Shown in pieces: positions 13,301 through 25,150 of a stretch of DNA of 64,000 nt. The translations under genes and the position numbers were made by a program. The notes under the pieces were generated by a model that was not told the DNA's origin, did no database searches, and saw only the letters and a program-made list of their open reading frames with translations. Source of the stretch: Aphis gossypii (Eukaryota; Arthropoda; Insecta; Hemiptera; Aphididae); assembly GCF_020184175.1 (NCBI RefSeq), contig NC_065532.1:14322001-14386000 (forward strand). The letters run 5' to 3'. Each line of letters begins with the position of its first letter. Within the stretch, counting starts at the first letter, position 1.

Positions 13301-14140
13301 TATAAATTTACTATACTTGATACTTCTAGAAACGCAATTAAAAATAAATCAGTTTCAATACCTACTATTATCACGTTTAGATTATATGGATGTCGATATT
13401 TATTCACCAAACTCGAAAGTTGAAAACTTGATACGGTTTACCAAAAACTGCAGCAGCGTACACGTTGGCGCTGAAGTCATTAAATCCTCTTATAAGACCT
13501 ACCCTAAAGGCCCCAAAAGACCTCAAAGTTTATCAATGCAGTATTGTTTAATAACCTTCCTACCGCCACCGCCATTCGCGATCCCTAAAATATTAACTCC
13601 AGCGCAAAATATTTGTGCACCGTGTTTAACGATGGCAAAATAGAGATGCGTACGACCCGTACAAACTTCTACGCCAAACAAAATCTACAGCGAGTTTACA
13701 ACGTTGCCGATCGGTATAGAGAAACCACTGAATCGAACGATATAAAGATTATTATTAGTGGATCAATTTTACTAGCGCGTATTTCTAGTCCCTTGAATAT
13801 TATTTTCATCACGATAATGTGTTGGTATTGCGTATATTCATTATGTTGGAATAATGATGATGGACACGGTGTACATTACGCGGTGTAGGCAGGTGACATT
13901 ACAAAACAGTATCATAGCACCCCTTAAGATAATAAATAGATATTAGATGTCTCGACGTCAAGGTCGAATAATGTAATTATAAGGACCCTATAAATCGGCT
14001 ATGGCCAAATAATTATCATACCCGTGAGTAATGGCGGCGTGTAAAAATTGCATCGAGTAAACCGTTGGGAAGTGCACAACCGTAATTTGGTGTGTTACCC
14101 CTGAAATTTCTTAGTGAAGTCTAAACAATAATTTTATCCT
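13301..14140. promoter_or_regulatory. GC-elevated island with two overlapping open frames
   Basis: Frames 13317-13643 and 13613-13888 (plus) are open for 108 and 91 codons but have no ATG at their listed starts that fits a signal or domain, and no flanking splice pair. The second half has a Pro-Pro-Pro-Pro-Pro stretch in the first frame from a CCGCCACCGCC run. Coding is not supported. Confidence 0.2.
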
Positions 14141-15584
14141 ACCCCTCACTCTGTTTCAAATTATGATTTATTGAAAATAAAACGTATACGTTATTTTTAT
14201 TTTTAAGCATAATTATGTTTTATCTTGATTATTAGTTTTCTGTGTGAAAACGCGTTTTCATTTTATGTAGATACATAACAATTTTTCATTTGTTTATTTA
14301 TTTCATAGCAAGTAAACATGATAAAGTATTGCTAACTTTAATAATATGAATAATATTAAATCGATATATTTTCACTAATTTTACAATTCTACGAAAATCA
14401 TACCATGATATACCGTTGGCCAGAAGAGAATATTTAAATTTAAAATGTATAATTTAAAAAATATATAAACCAACCTTTTAAAATTTCTTTTATTTTTCTT
14501 CTAGCTTATAAAGTCTACTCTTCGTGTTTGTATTTAAGTCAATTTGATAACTTTTTTCGTTACGAAAACATCTATAAAATTATTATTAATAAATATTAGA
14601 TATTTAGACAATTTACTTATTTTACACAGCTAAGAAAGTTAAATATGAAAACCTATAATGATTAGTCATAGTATTTATTTAAAATGGTTTGATACATACC
14701 TATTAAAGTTATAATTAATCAATTAGTATTGCAACAGGAATAGTTAATACTTTACAGATAAATAATTCTTATGACTTCTTGGCCTAAAATTATATTTTAT
14801 TATTTAAAAAAAATCCATATTAAATTTAAAACTATTCTATTACATTTCGAAATACAATAAACATTACATCCATACACCACACGGTAAACTAAATTACTAA
14901 AGTATTACGACAAGACATGATATTTCATATAATTGATAATATCCCGCATCAATGTCATGTCGTCTAACCTAACCTAGACAATTTCTCTGACAACCATCAT
15001 TGATTTTCTCAAAGCCAGTGATTAACAAAAAAACATATATATTTTTAGATTGTCGGGATCGTTGGTTAATTTGGATTAAAATATCCATAGGTGTGTGTGA
15101 GTTTAAAAGCGAGTGATTGGGTCACTCTATTTCTTCTTAGGTATAAAGAGTAGCCTTTGCATAGACATTAATCATTGTACTCGTAGTACTTGGTATAAAA
15201 ATTTTTTTTTATTATAACTATAAATAAAATTATATCGTCTGTTCGTCTATTTTCGTGGTTATGAATTTCGAATCCGTTTTCTTATATTATTAGATTTAGA
15301 TATAAAATACAATTAACTAACTTGTAAATTTCAATTTATCCCTTTCCGCCTTTTTGTTAATAAAATTAATCCATGAAAATATTTAGAGGTTGATATAGTT
15401 TACGATCGATTTGGTTTGCCTTACTGTCATCGACACAATGTTACTCGATTAAATATAATAGTCTGTACGGAGCTTTAAGATGTATCAATGAATTTTATTT
15501 ATAACCTGAAGTAGTGCTACATTAGAACTTACTAGAGTAAGTAGCTTATGTATTATAATATAGTATTCAATTTTATTAATTGTT
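14141..15584. other. AT-rich non-coding stretch
   Basis: Nothing gene-like. Contains TAACCTAACC at about 14964, a two-unit match to the insect telomere repeat, treated as chance. Confidence 0.55.
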
Positions 15585-15900
15585 TTAAGGGGCCTGAACG
15601 GGACCCGTTTTTTGCTCTAAAACGTGCTTTACAGGAAAAAGTCTCAATCCTTGAAGAGTGATCAGATTTCAAATTTTTTTTTTTTGTGTGTATGTTAGAA
15701 AAAGAAAGACTTCTTAGGAGGCGCATAGAACTTTGATTTTTAATATTCTATTTATAAATCCTATAATAAAAGTTTGAAATTTATACATTTTTGCATGTTT
15801 TTAATTCTAATTTAATTTTTTATAATCAAAATTTATCTAATTTCAATGCTCCCTATAAAAAATCATCCTTTTTCTAAAAAAAAAAAAACAGTTATTTACA
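15585..15900. mobile_element. Dispersed-repeat-like block
   Basis: A sharp change in composition at about 15588 (GGGGCCTGAACGGGACCCG) opens a block with a T-run, a GGAGGCGCATAG motif and an A-run near 15877-15889. The style is that of non-autonomous element copies in aphid-like genomes. I find no matching terminal inverted repeat at the right side, so class is undetermined. Confidence 0.28.
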
Positions 15901-16480
15901 CTTACCGCTCTAGTGCGACTGTACAAGTGTCGTTCACTGACAATCCAATTAGTATATAGAATGATCGAAACTACAATAGGTATAATATTATTCATCGTGT
16001 CCGCAGTTAGCCATCTGACAGAAATTCACAAAACTTTCTGAATTAATCATTGGCCGCCACGTCAGTACATCAAGTATATCTTGCAATGTGAATACACACA
16101 TTTATATATTATATATAATAAAAGGTCGTACTTATGTCTATACCGTACAGAAACACGGTGCACGGGAAAATTTAAATTATTACACACCGTTGATGTGATG
16201 CGCTCCGTTTAAATAATTTACGATTAATCTTATCACCGCCATGTTACGATATCGACGATTACTTATACATAAAACAATGGTTGTCAATCGGTATACGATC
16301 TTGAGGCCTGGCCCCAGTAAATATTTATGCGATGAAATGTTTGTAATAATAATGCACGGATTGTATTTTGATAGTAATGATTATAACCGACGATATTACG
16401 ATTATTAGTGTTAACACGAGCGCAGATAATAAGGTGGCTGGAGGTAAATACATTGTTTGTGGTCAAATTCATCAAGTTTT
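15901..16480. promoter_or_regulatory. GC-elevated island with minus-strand Inr and donor
   Basis: On the minus strand TCAGTG (A at 15938) is a perfect initiator, with TATATA only 20 bp upstream and a GCG|GTAAGT donor at 15906/15905. The implied first exon of about 33 nt is very short. The minus frame 16284-16475 is not protein-like. Confidence 0.2.
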
Positions 16481-17149
16481 AATCAAGCTTTTAAAAAAAC
16501 CCCAAAAACAAAACTAGCAGAAAAGGCTTTAAAATAAAAAAATTATAAGTATATATTTAATTTATATATTTATATTTATATTTAATATTTATATATAGAT
16601 ACTTTAAAGTATCACATTAATATATTTTACTATAACCGCTGTATTTATATGACCTAGTTTTATATATTTATTTTTACTATTTTCTTTGCAGTATACAGTT
16701 TTTTTTTTTTACTGTTGATTTTATATATTATATTTTTAATTTTATTGGTCTTTATAACGTTGACTACTATGACCATTCGTTATTAGTAGTAAGATGTATA
16801 ATTAATGTTAAGTTTTTTTTTCATTCATTTTAATTATTTTTAGAATATAATTTGTTATATTTTATCTATTCTTGTATAACAATGATGTATACTGCAGATT
16901 AAGAGCTCCCAATATTTATATAATATATCATATACTATTTATTCAATTTGAAAAAGCAAAATATCAAATATGATAGGATTTTATTTAAGGACTTTTGCAA
17001 CAAGTCTCAAACGATCATTGATTGAGTCAAGGAGACACGTCATGATTTTCAACACTTACATTCAACAGCATTCAACTCCACCAACATAGGTACAAATCGA
17101 CTGATTCAAAGATATAAGAATAGTTATGACATAACAAAATAATACTTAC
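16481..17149. other. AT-rich non-coding stretch
   Basis: Apart from the TATATTTA repeat nothing is seen; if the minus exon at 17150 is real, this is its first intron. Confidence 0.55.
16550..16605. repeat. Degenerate TATATTTA tandem repeat
   Basis: Repeats of TTTATAT/TATTTAA with a period of about 6-8 bases. Confidence 0.6.
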
Positions 17150-17207
17150 GTGTCTTCGTGAAAGCACCCGAGATCTCAGATTTATTGAATTGGTTTGTGG
17201 TTACCAT
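17150..17207 (-). CDS. Candidate first coding exon, minus strand
   Basis: On the minus strand ATGG at 17207 starts 19 codons with varied, soluble-protein-like residues (Asn, Gln, Lys, Ser, Glu, Gly, Thr) ending at CAC|GTAAGT, with the intron beginning at 17149. The GTAAGT core is perfect; -1 is C, which weakens it. The open frame extends somewhat upstream of the ATG. A GC-elevated island lies just upstream on the same strand (17.2-17.85 kb) and would hold its promoter. No later exon can be identified and no family is recognised. Confidence 0.2.
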
Positions 17208-17850
17208 TGATTGCTCGCAGGACGATGTCAACAAGGATAATATATGAATTTTCACTTGACAGTACAAAAACTTCAATCACAAAAACCTAACTATATTTTA
17301 TTTTATGAAAAGCTCTAAAACAAAACCCGTTCCAAAGCTAAAACAATCATTCGAAAAACAAAAATCCTTCCACATCGTGTGGTCTGGTACCGTGTTATTA
17401 TTATTATTATGTGTCTGAAGAACTTTGTCGACGGTGTTGTTTGTTTTAATAGGAGCGGCACTTTGGAGAGGACTGTTGTCCGCATTTGCATAAACGTTCG
17501 CAGTTAGATTTTTTCTTTTTTTTCCTCGAATCCCTGCGGAGGCCATGCCGCATTGTCTCTAGTAAGTGTGGAAACAATGAAAGGGCCAGAGCGAGATAGA
17601 CATACAAAAAAAAAAAAATTATATTTGCAACCGAAATTATAACTAAACGCGACGACATTTGAATGCACAAAAGGAAAAGGGACTGACCGCCAACGCACGT
17701 ACTTTGAATTTATTATTCAATGGACCTTTTCGGTTGGTAAAGGCCGTGCAGAAGAAACCCCAGAGAGGGTATACATTTGAAGAAAAGCCTGTTCTGGAGG
17801 GTGGTGAGTACAAAAATTATGTATATCACTGGTCACAATGAACGCAAAAT
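17208..17850. promoter_or_regulatory. GC-elevated island with overlapping short open frames
   Basis: The island carries several overlapping open frames on both strands, an ATT run at about 17397-17409, GTAAGT at 17572 and GTGAGT at 17804 on the plus strand. The plus frame 17647-17841 has natural-looking residue use but no ATG, so it would need splicing from upstream; I see no good acceptor. The minus frames at 17298-17698 are rich in Asn or Phe from repeats. Probably promoter or regulatory DNA. Confidence 0.25.
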
Positions 17851-18347
17851 AAATAATTTCCCCAAGTTTAATTTCTTCCATTATTATTGTAATTTATTAA
17901 AATTGTTTGGGAAAAAAACATTTTGTTCGAGTTTTGGAATGTACATTTCATTGTATTGATCAATAAATAAACGGTTAAGACGGCTCTTATTGTGGCGATT
18001 TATTACGGGACTAGTATAAAGGAAATCTTTGATTTATAGCGATAACGTTGCGTATTTATGTGTGTAGCAAATAAATATTCGTATGACAAAATCAAAGTAA
18101 TTTCTCGTAACATACAAATTATCACAATCAAAATTATCAAAAATCAAATTAAAGGTGTGCACGTTGTAACCATATTGTATTTAATAGATTAATTTATTAT
18201 TTGTCCGGTATATTAGCTGTATACGAGTTTTTTGTCATCGTCTTGTCATTGTTTTCAAACGAAGATTAAAATATGTCTCATCTCTCTCTCTGGAGTGTTT
18301 GCTATTAGGAGGTTTTCCCATTGAAATATAGTGAGAGTATTCTCACT

Positions 18348-18357
18348 CCCCCCCCCC
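18348..18357. repeat. C10 homopolymer
   Basis: Ten C between CACT and TCA in AT-rich DNA. Confidence 0.85.
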
Positions 18358-18761
18358 TCAAAAAAATATTATTTAAAACCGATAAATTTAGACTCCGTTA
18401 TTAAGATGTGTCAATTCGAGAAGGTTTCACTGTAATAGTAATTTACTACACGTAATATTGCAGTTCAGTGGGTCCGGCCATTTTATCGAATTTCATTACA
18501 ACATGTGAAGTTTAATAAGTATATTTAAAGACGTTCTTTAGTCTTTAGAAACAACGAGTAGAAATTTAAAACCAAAGATTTAGTTATTTTTTTCTATACT
18601 CTTCACTTTCAGAAATCGTAATATCCTTTCTTGAGACTTGAAAGAAAGTAATTTTAAAATAGTATACAATTATTTTGTTTTTATCAATTCTATTGAAATG
18701 AATTGAATCTAATTTGCATACATTATTTTACCACAAGAAATTCTAAACTTTTATGTAATTT

Positions 18762-18797
18762 TATTACTATTATTATTATTATTATTATTATTATTAC
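18762..18797. repeat. (ATT)n microsatellite
   Basis: About eleven near-perfect ATT units. Confidence 0.88.
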
Positions 18798-20440
18798 TGT
18801 TTAAAATTAATTATAAATTGTATAAACATCACTAATGGTTAATTGGAAATATTTTCATTAAATAAAAATACATAGAAAATAATCTATATACGTATAATAG
18901 ATACTTACATTACGCATTAATGTCAAACCAATAGTTGGGTAGTTTAAATCATTATAAAAATCAATAAGAACAATATCAACAAACATTAACTATTTTATGA
19001 TGTTCTATTATGTTCTAAGAAATTAGGTATATAATACAGTAAAAAATTCAATCCAATGTTATCAATATTATTATCAGTTTTAAGAAATATAACAGATGAT
19101 TTACAGAAAAATCATTCTATTGTTATGTATGTATAATAAAAAAAATTATCCGATTTAATTATATACCTATGTGAATGTTAATAAAACTACACGTTGCTAA
19201 ACGCTTAACAAAATATTTTTAATCAACTGCCAATGTTGTTTTTAATTCAAACGAATAAATAATAATTAATTACCTACTCATCATGTCATAAAAATGTAAT
19301 CTGAATGAAAAACAATGTCTATTTGAAATCACTGATATAAAAATACACTTTTACTATTCAGCCGTTAAAATATCACTTGACAATATTAATGAGTATTATA
19401 CGAGTAGGTGTAGTAAAACATTATAAGATTATTACATTTTGGTGTACAGAAATTTTTAGTATTAAAAAAATTTAATTATATTATTTGTATTGATCTCAAT
19501 ACATTTAAACTTGATTAACAATGTAATAGCTAAAGTAAGATTGATACTAATATTGTTGCTTTGAATTTATTTTACGATATTATAATGAATTTAAAACTAG
19601 TGTTCGTTCGCTGGTTTACATCAATAAACTGGAATTAATTTAGTGACGAGTTATAAAAAATAGAACATTTTGTCATAGATAATTTTAAAGCTTGCATAAT
19701 TCCATGATATTATTAATACACAGAATGTATGTTAAATTTCAAAATTGTGTTTTAAACATAAATATTAATTCATTAGTATATATGAACACCGATGTATTTC
19801 ATTTAAATATAAAAGAAAAACTAAAAGGTATTATATTATTTTTTTAAAGAGAAATAATATTCTAATTCTACTTTAAATTACAATTTATATTATACTTCTA
19901 CTCCACTTATTTTTTTAAGTTCTCAGTTCATTATTCTCTTTCAGAGCAATTCTATAAATATTATCTTGAAAAGATACTTACATTATTTGCTTAGCCTTCT
20001 AATTTCCAATAATTGTTTATTGATATTTTATTTATAGGACCAATTGTGGGTCTAAAAAAAAATTCCTAATAAAACAGGTTGTTAACACTGAGATGGTCGG
20101 ATTGCAATATTTTTCTTTGTACTGTTTCATAATTGATTCAATTACTACTTTTTGCGCTCAGCATGCTGTTGAATTTTCAAAAATAAAAATCATAAATTGG
20201 TATTGTACACAAATGGTTTCTTGCAACAAAGTATCCATTGAAAGTTAACTTGAAAAATGCAATACGGAACCTTCGTAATTAACATTTTAATCTTAGTTTG
20301 ATTAGGTGGATTCACTATACCATATGGCCATATAAAAATAAAATATGTGACGTTATTCAATTAAAGACAAATAATATAATATATATATAAAAAAAAAATA
20401 ATAATGATAATAATACTAACTGATGTTTTTTTTTTAGAAA

Positions 20441-21010
20441 CCTTGCAACGTGGATCAAGTTTTGTAAATATACTTTAGAGCACTTAGCTAAACAAATAAA
20501 CTTTTACATGTTTGTCATATACTAGTAAAAGTGCACGACGTAGGTGGCGGTGATTATGCTCAAAGGTAATTTTGTTTGAATGTGGGACACAAGGTACGAC
20601 GTTAACGACTTTTCTACGTGCTTTAGATGCACGCCGGAAATGGATAGGTACATTAAATAATATATCGTCAGCCAAGCGCTGAATGGTCGCGTTTCTCTTA
20701 TATGCTATTCTAAAACTCAAACGCACAATATAATAATATGATGTACAATTGTATAATATTCACAAAATAGAGACAAAATATGGCGGAACAATATTTTATA
20801 TAACATGACTCTAATGATAGACGTAATGCTTTTGGTGCGATTTATTTTTTATCTTTTGTTCCCGTGAATAGGGACATTGCACATACGATGGAATTCAATA
20901 ACAGCTACAGCGGGTAGGATACATTTAAATGTGGACACATTAACATCTAATGTATATTAAACTTTTGTGCTCGTTTAAAACTGTATAATATAAAAACAAA
21001 GATAATAAAT
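20441..21010. other. Moderately GC-elevated patch with a minus open frame
   Basis: The minus frame 20484-20726 (80 codons) is rich in Arg/His/Lys/Val and less repeat-like than most, but has no signal, domain or splice context I can name. It may be an old exon or a regulatory patch. Confidence 0.18.
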
Positions 21011-22830
21011 AATTAATGGACGTACCTTAGTCGGTCGCTTAGATATAGAAGTTTGTAAAAAGAAAATGTGCTACACGATGAAAAATATGAACTCAAATTA
21101 TACAGAGTGTCAGGAGATTTTTGAGCGGTAGACAAGAGCACCCCGTCACACTGATCCCACCTATCACAAAAACACCCTCCCTGACATAACTACAACGCGA
21201 ACAGAGTACTCGTAATAATACTAGAAATACACATGATAAAACAATAAAGATCAATTCATAATTTAGAATAATAAACATTATTATATTATTTATATATATA
21301 TATAGCATACAGTCCACTAGCCGCACTCGCGAAATACTGAACTGTATAATAAATTATAAATATACAAGCTAAACATAATATCTCATCTTCAAATTATTTT
21401 AAATATATTTATATCATTAAACCGAACAAGAAAATACCAGACACGAATATATTATTATTATAATAACATCGCAACAGAGCCGCAATAATGTTACAGTGTG
21501 TGTGTTTTATGGATTGAAAATCTACGTAGAAATTATGAAAAATAATTTGCATGAATAAGTAGACCATTTTTATGGTCTAGGTTTGAATTTCAACGCGAGT
21601 TATACGCCATAATAAAAAGCTTGCAAAAACAAAACCAATGCAATTATGCAACCGTTTGGTTAAAAACAATTATAATATGCATTTGTATCTTTAACGACAT
21701 CCGATCATACTGTTTCGGACTTGCTATTTGATTTTTTTTTCGGTCTCATTATTGCAGCAATAAAATATGGCTCATATATTTACATCAAACACGACACGCG
21801 CATCGACCCGAATACAAAGTAGTATCAACGTAGAACGATGTCAGAACTGGAACCTTCATATATTTTGTGAACGACGTGTGAACGTCAATCACTGATATCA
21901 AATAGAACGTAAAAGAAATTGATATTTTCGAGAGTATATCAACGCAATATTTGTTTTCGCCCACACGCCGCATAGATAAAATGCGTTCGTTTAAAATGGA
22001 TTTTTTTACGGGTTTTGAGTAAATTCACTTATTGTTAAAAGTATAGAGGATATTTTCGATAGTGAAGAAACGGTCTCATATTTTATTAATACTTGAAATT
22101 GTATTCGATTTGAAAAAAATAATAAATAAATATTTGTACATTTATATTATTTGTATTCATTTATAAATGAATAGTGATAAACTGTCTTGTGACCATTAAT
22201 TTTATAATACTAACTCAAAAATAAAAAATAAATATATAATTTTTTTATCAATTAAATTACGATACAAACAATACCTAATATATAATATTAACTATAAGAA
22301 TATGCCATATTATTATTATTATTATTATCATCCTATATGCTCAACATCAATTTTTAAAATGTAGCCATGCAGTCAAACTTTTATTATATAAATAATTATT
22401 TTGGATTTTCAAACTTTGACACATTAAAATTTAACTATACCATTATACTAATATTAATTAGGTATATACTTATTTATGGACATTATTAACGTATAAATTA
22501 TTGTAATTTTTATAAAACATAGGCGGAAAAATTGATTTATTTTTTTAATACATAAAGAGATAAACTTTTTTTTAGATAAAATCGATGCTTCCCATGTGTG
22601 ATAATAACTTTAAATAAAAGTTTTTTGATTTCAAAACTAAAAACTCTTTTTTAATTTAAAAGTCACATGCCGGCCATACTTTGAGCTATAAACCGAAATA
22701 ATGATTATAACAACGGAGCTTATCACAATGCACGTACATTTCATTTGAAACGGCCAGAACTCGCAGTCAAGGAATAGAAATAATAATAATACATGCGAAA
22801 AGTAATTATGCGCTTGACTCAAAGTTAAGT
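21011..22830. other. AT-rich region with short frames
   Basis: Minus frames at 21093, 21785 and 22637 lack domains. A TA run lies near 21288-21303 and an ATT run near 22312-22329. Confidence 0.5.
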
Positions 22831-22858
22831 CGGTATCGAAGCTGTGACAGCCATCGAG

Positions 22859-22891
22859 TATAAAAGTTGAACATTATATACAGACGTTGGA
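22859..22891 (+). promoter_or_regulatory. TATAAAAG box with weak initiator
   Basis: TATAAAAG at 22859-22866 is a perfect TATA box. A GGAGTT initiator-like site has its A at 22891, 32 bp downstream, matching AGTT of the arthropod TCAGTT but lacking the C. A CRE-like half site (ACGTCA) follows just downstream at about 22899-22904. The element opens the GC-rich island of 22.8-24.3 kb on the same strand as the candidate exons there. Confidence 0.3.
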
Positions 22892-22976
22892 GTTGCATTA
22901 CGTCACTTTTTGTACAATAAGATATTATTATTTACATAAACAGTTCAGATTAAATGGCAATATTTTGTATTTTATT

Positions 22977-22984
22977 GGGGGGGG
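22977..22984. repeat. G8 homopolymer
   Basis: Eight G within the 22.8-24.3 kb island, downstream of the TATA box at 22859. Confidence 0.8.
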
Positions 22985-23195
22985 AAGCTTAAAATACGTT
23001 TCCGTGTTACCGTTTCGTTTCAGTAATCGGTATATTTGATATTTACGATATTGTGAGCACAAATTACATACACGCGGATATGATTATAACAACACGTCTA
23101 ATTTCGCGGTACTATGTCTAAATTCACAACGATTGTAATACCGCTATCACATTGATTTCCGGTGACGTTCGATTTTGAAACGGATACCAGAATAA

Positions 23196-23222
23196 TATAT
23201 TATATATATATATATATATATA
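23196..23222. repeat. (TA)n microsatellite
   Basis: Long alternating TA run inside the 22.8-24.3 kb island. Confidence 0.88.
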
Positions 23223-23416
23223 CCTATTACCTATACATACCATGCACACACCTAATTTACAATACATTTAACACCGCGTCGACGAGAAACTTTTCGTCGT
23301 CTGCATCTCGGGACCAGCTTTGAATTTTGCTCTGCTCGGAAATTTAATAAATAACTTATACTACACCGCCGTGTCGGTCGATAGCCGCAAATTGGATTCG
23401 CGAACGGATTACGAGG

Positions 23417-23451
<35 letters not shown>
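23417..23451. repeat. Compound (TA)12(CA)5 microsatellite
   Basis: TA units at 23417-23440 run directly into CA units at 23441-23451. Confidence 0.9.
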
Positions 23452-23565
23452 CTTTATTTGCGTTAAACTTTAAAGGGCCCTCCGTACACCGCACTTCTAA
23501 ACCGTGTACGTAGGTGGTAGGTAACTATACCACTCGACGACGACGTAATCGTTCTCCGGAGGACC

Positions 23566-23682
23566 ATGGCCGTGTGCCCGTCGGTTTTACAATTGACCGC
23601 AATGGTTTTCCACCGCGGAAAACATCGCTTTTTGTCGCTGCGCAGTTATTGTCGTGTCGAGGTGGGTTCTCCGGTGTCGTAA
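23566..23682 (+). CDS. Short ORF with strong start context, possible upstream ORF or first exon
   Basis: ACCATGG at 23563-23569 is an excellent eukaryotic start context. The frame gives 38 residues ending at TAA (23680-23682). A GAG|GTGGGT donor-like site lies inside at about 23661/23662 and would give a 32-codon first exon. It precedes the 24027 donor in the same island, so it could be an upstream ORF of that leader. No homologue recognised. Confidence 0.15.
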   Translation: MAVCPSVLQLTAMVFHRGKHRFLSLRSYCRVEVGSPVS

Positions 23683-23936
23683 GTCCTTGTAGGATTTTCC
23701 GCCGCCGTCGCCGCCGTCGCCTCTTCGAACACGGGAAAAGTCGTATATTATACTGCTGTGCGTAGGTGCCTATGTATATAGGTAATATAAATTATAAATT
23801 ATCATAAATCGTGAAGCGGACGGACTCGCGGTGTCGCCGGTGTCTCGTAATAATTAATTAATTGGCCGCGGGCCGCGAAACCGAGCTTGGGACTACATCA
23901 AAGGACAGCGTCGGATTTGGCTTCGGCGGGGAGGCG

Positions 23937-24027
23937 ATGGTGTGGGCGAGTAACGGTCCTTTGTGCGTCACGTTGTGGATTGGCACCTCCAAAAGTCACC
24001 CCTACGGCCTACACTCCTTTCTGGCAG
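23937..24027 (+). CDS. Candidate first exon ending at a near-perfect splice donor
   Basis: CAG|GTAAGC at 24027/24028 is one of the best donors in the window and sits in a GC-rich island, as expected for a first exon. If coding, ATG at 23937 gives 30 codons plus one base, with ordinary composition (Trp, Gly, Ser, His) and no clear signal peptide. The frame is also open upstream to about 23862 without another ATG, and an overlapping frame from 23887 is open too, so the exon may simply be a GC-rich 5' UTR. The donor is clear; coding status is not. Confidence 0.25.
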
Positions 24028-24330
24028 GTAAGCCAACTACTACGGAAAACAATTGTTACCACCCGAGGAGTGGCCACTTACAACTAAAACGTGCATAATA
24101 TAAAATAGGCGTACAGAAGCTACTACGCCGTGTGAATTAATTTGTTAATTACAAAGTAGCCGAAAGCGCCTTAGTCCGTGGCTTTGGGTTAGTTTATTTT
24201 TGACGTTCAAAGTGCAAATAATCAAATGGCTACGACGCATCAAAATTATAGGGAATTTTTATGACGCCGTTCAACTCGCGAAGTTGGTATTTACAAAGTT
24301 ATAAACCCGGTTCAGCGCACATAATTGTTT

Positions 24331-25150
24331 TTTTAATATCATTATCAAAAAATCAGTTGTGAAAAAAGCGTAGATTTAGCTGGTCACACGAAATGATAAA
24401 ATACGGATAATATTGCAAGATAATTAGGTACAATCAGCAAAAGAAGTATTTAAAGCGAATAAATTGTATTCTCTAAAAGAGCATTGAAGAACTTCATTAA
24501 AAATTCATATAAGTACGATTATTTATACGCGATTTAATATTAAAAATGTTAATTTCTAGTTTCTTCTGTAATATCCAAGTAAAATCCGATCAAAAATGTC
24601 TCTTGATCTACTCATCTCAATGCGTTTATTAAACTAAATCAAGTATCCAGTATATTATTAAAATATATACATTATACCTATATCGTTTATAAATATTAGT
24701 AAATAGACAAACGAAAATTTAAAATAACATAAATAATATATTATTGAGTAATTTAAATTGTTTAACATAATACGTACTTCTTATTGCAATGTAGTGGAAT
24801 TTTTGATAAAACTTTGTAAACTAATTTTTCAATATGACATATTAAATTATTTTTGCAGTTATTCTCATCGACTGTATCATCCGATGAATCTGAAAACTAA
24901 TGATGCTCATTTAATTGTCTATTGGTAACGTGTCTTGTTATTTTATTTATTTACATTCACTTTTAAGTAATTTAATTCAACAACACAATAATATATGGTT
25001 ACACAACGAAGTATAAAACCAATAGTGTGACAATATTCAAATCATTAAAAAAAATATCATGTATATATAATATCTAATTATTTATAAAAATATAATACTA
25101 TTTGCAAGCCAAATACTCACCAAAAATGTATAACTATTTTGTATATATAA
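24331..25150. other. AT-rich non-coding stretch
   Basis: Nothing supported; would be first intron if the 24027 donor is used. Confidence 0.55.

Larger units (their letters stand above)
17851..20440. other. AT-rich desert
   Basis: Only the C10 run and the ATT microsatellite stand out. Confidence 0.6.
22831..24330. promoter_or_regulatory. Large GC/CpG-rich island
   Basis: This is the longest and most CpG-rich island in the left half. It contains the TATA box at 22859, two TA microsatellites, the short ORF at 23566 and the strong donor at 24027. Six-frame openness is high because of composition, so frames such as 23252-23494 (minus) and 23514-23765 (plus) are treated as shadows. Best read as a promoter and first-exon region. 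Confidence 0.35.
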
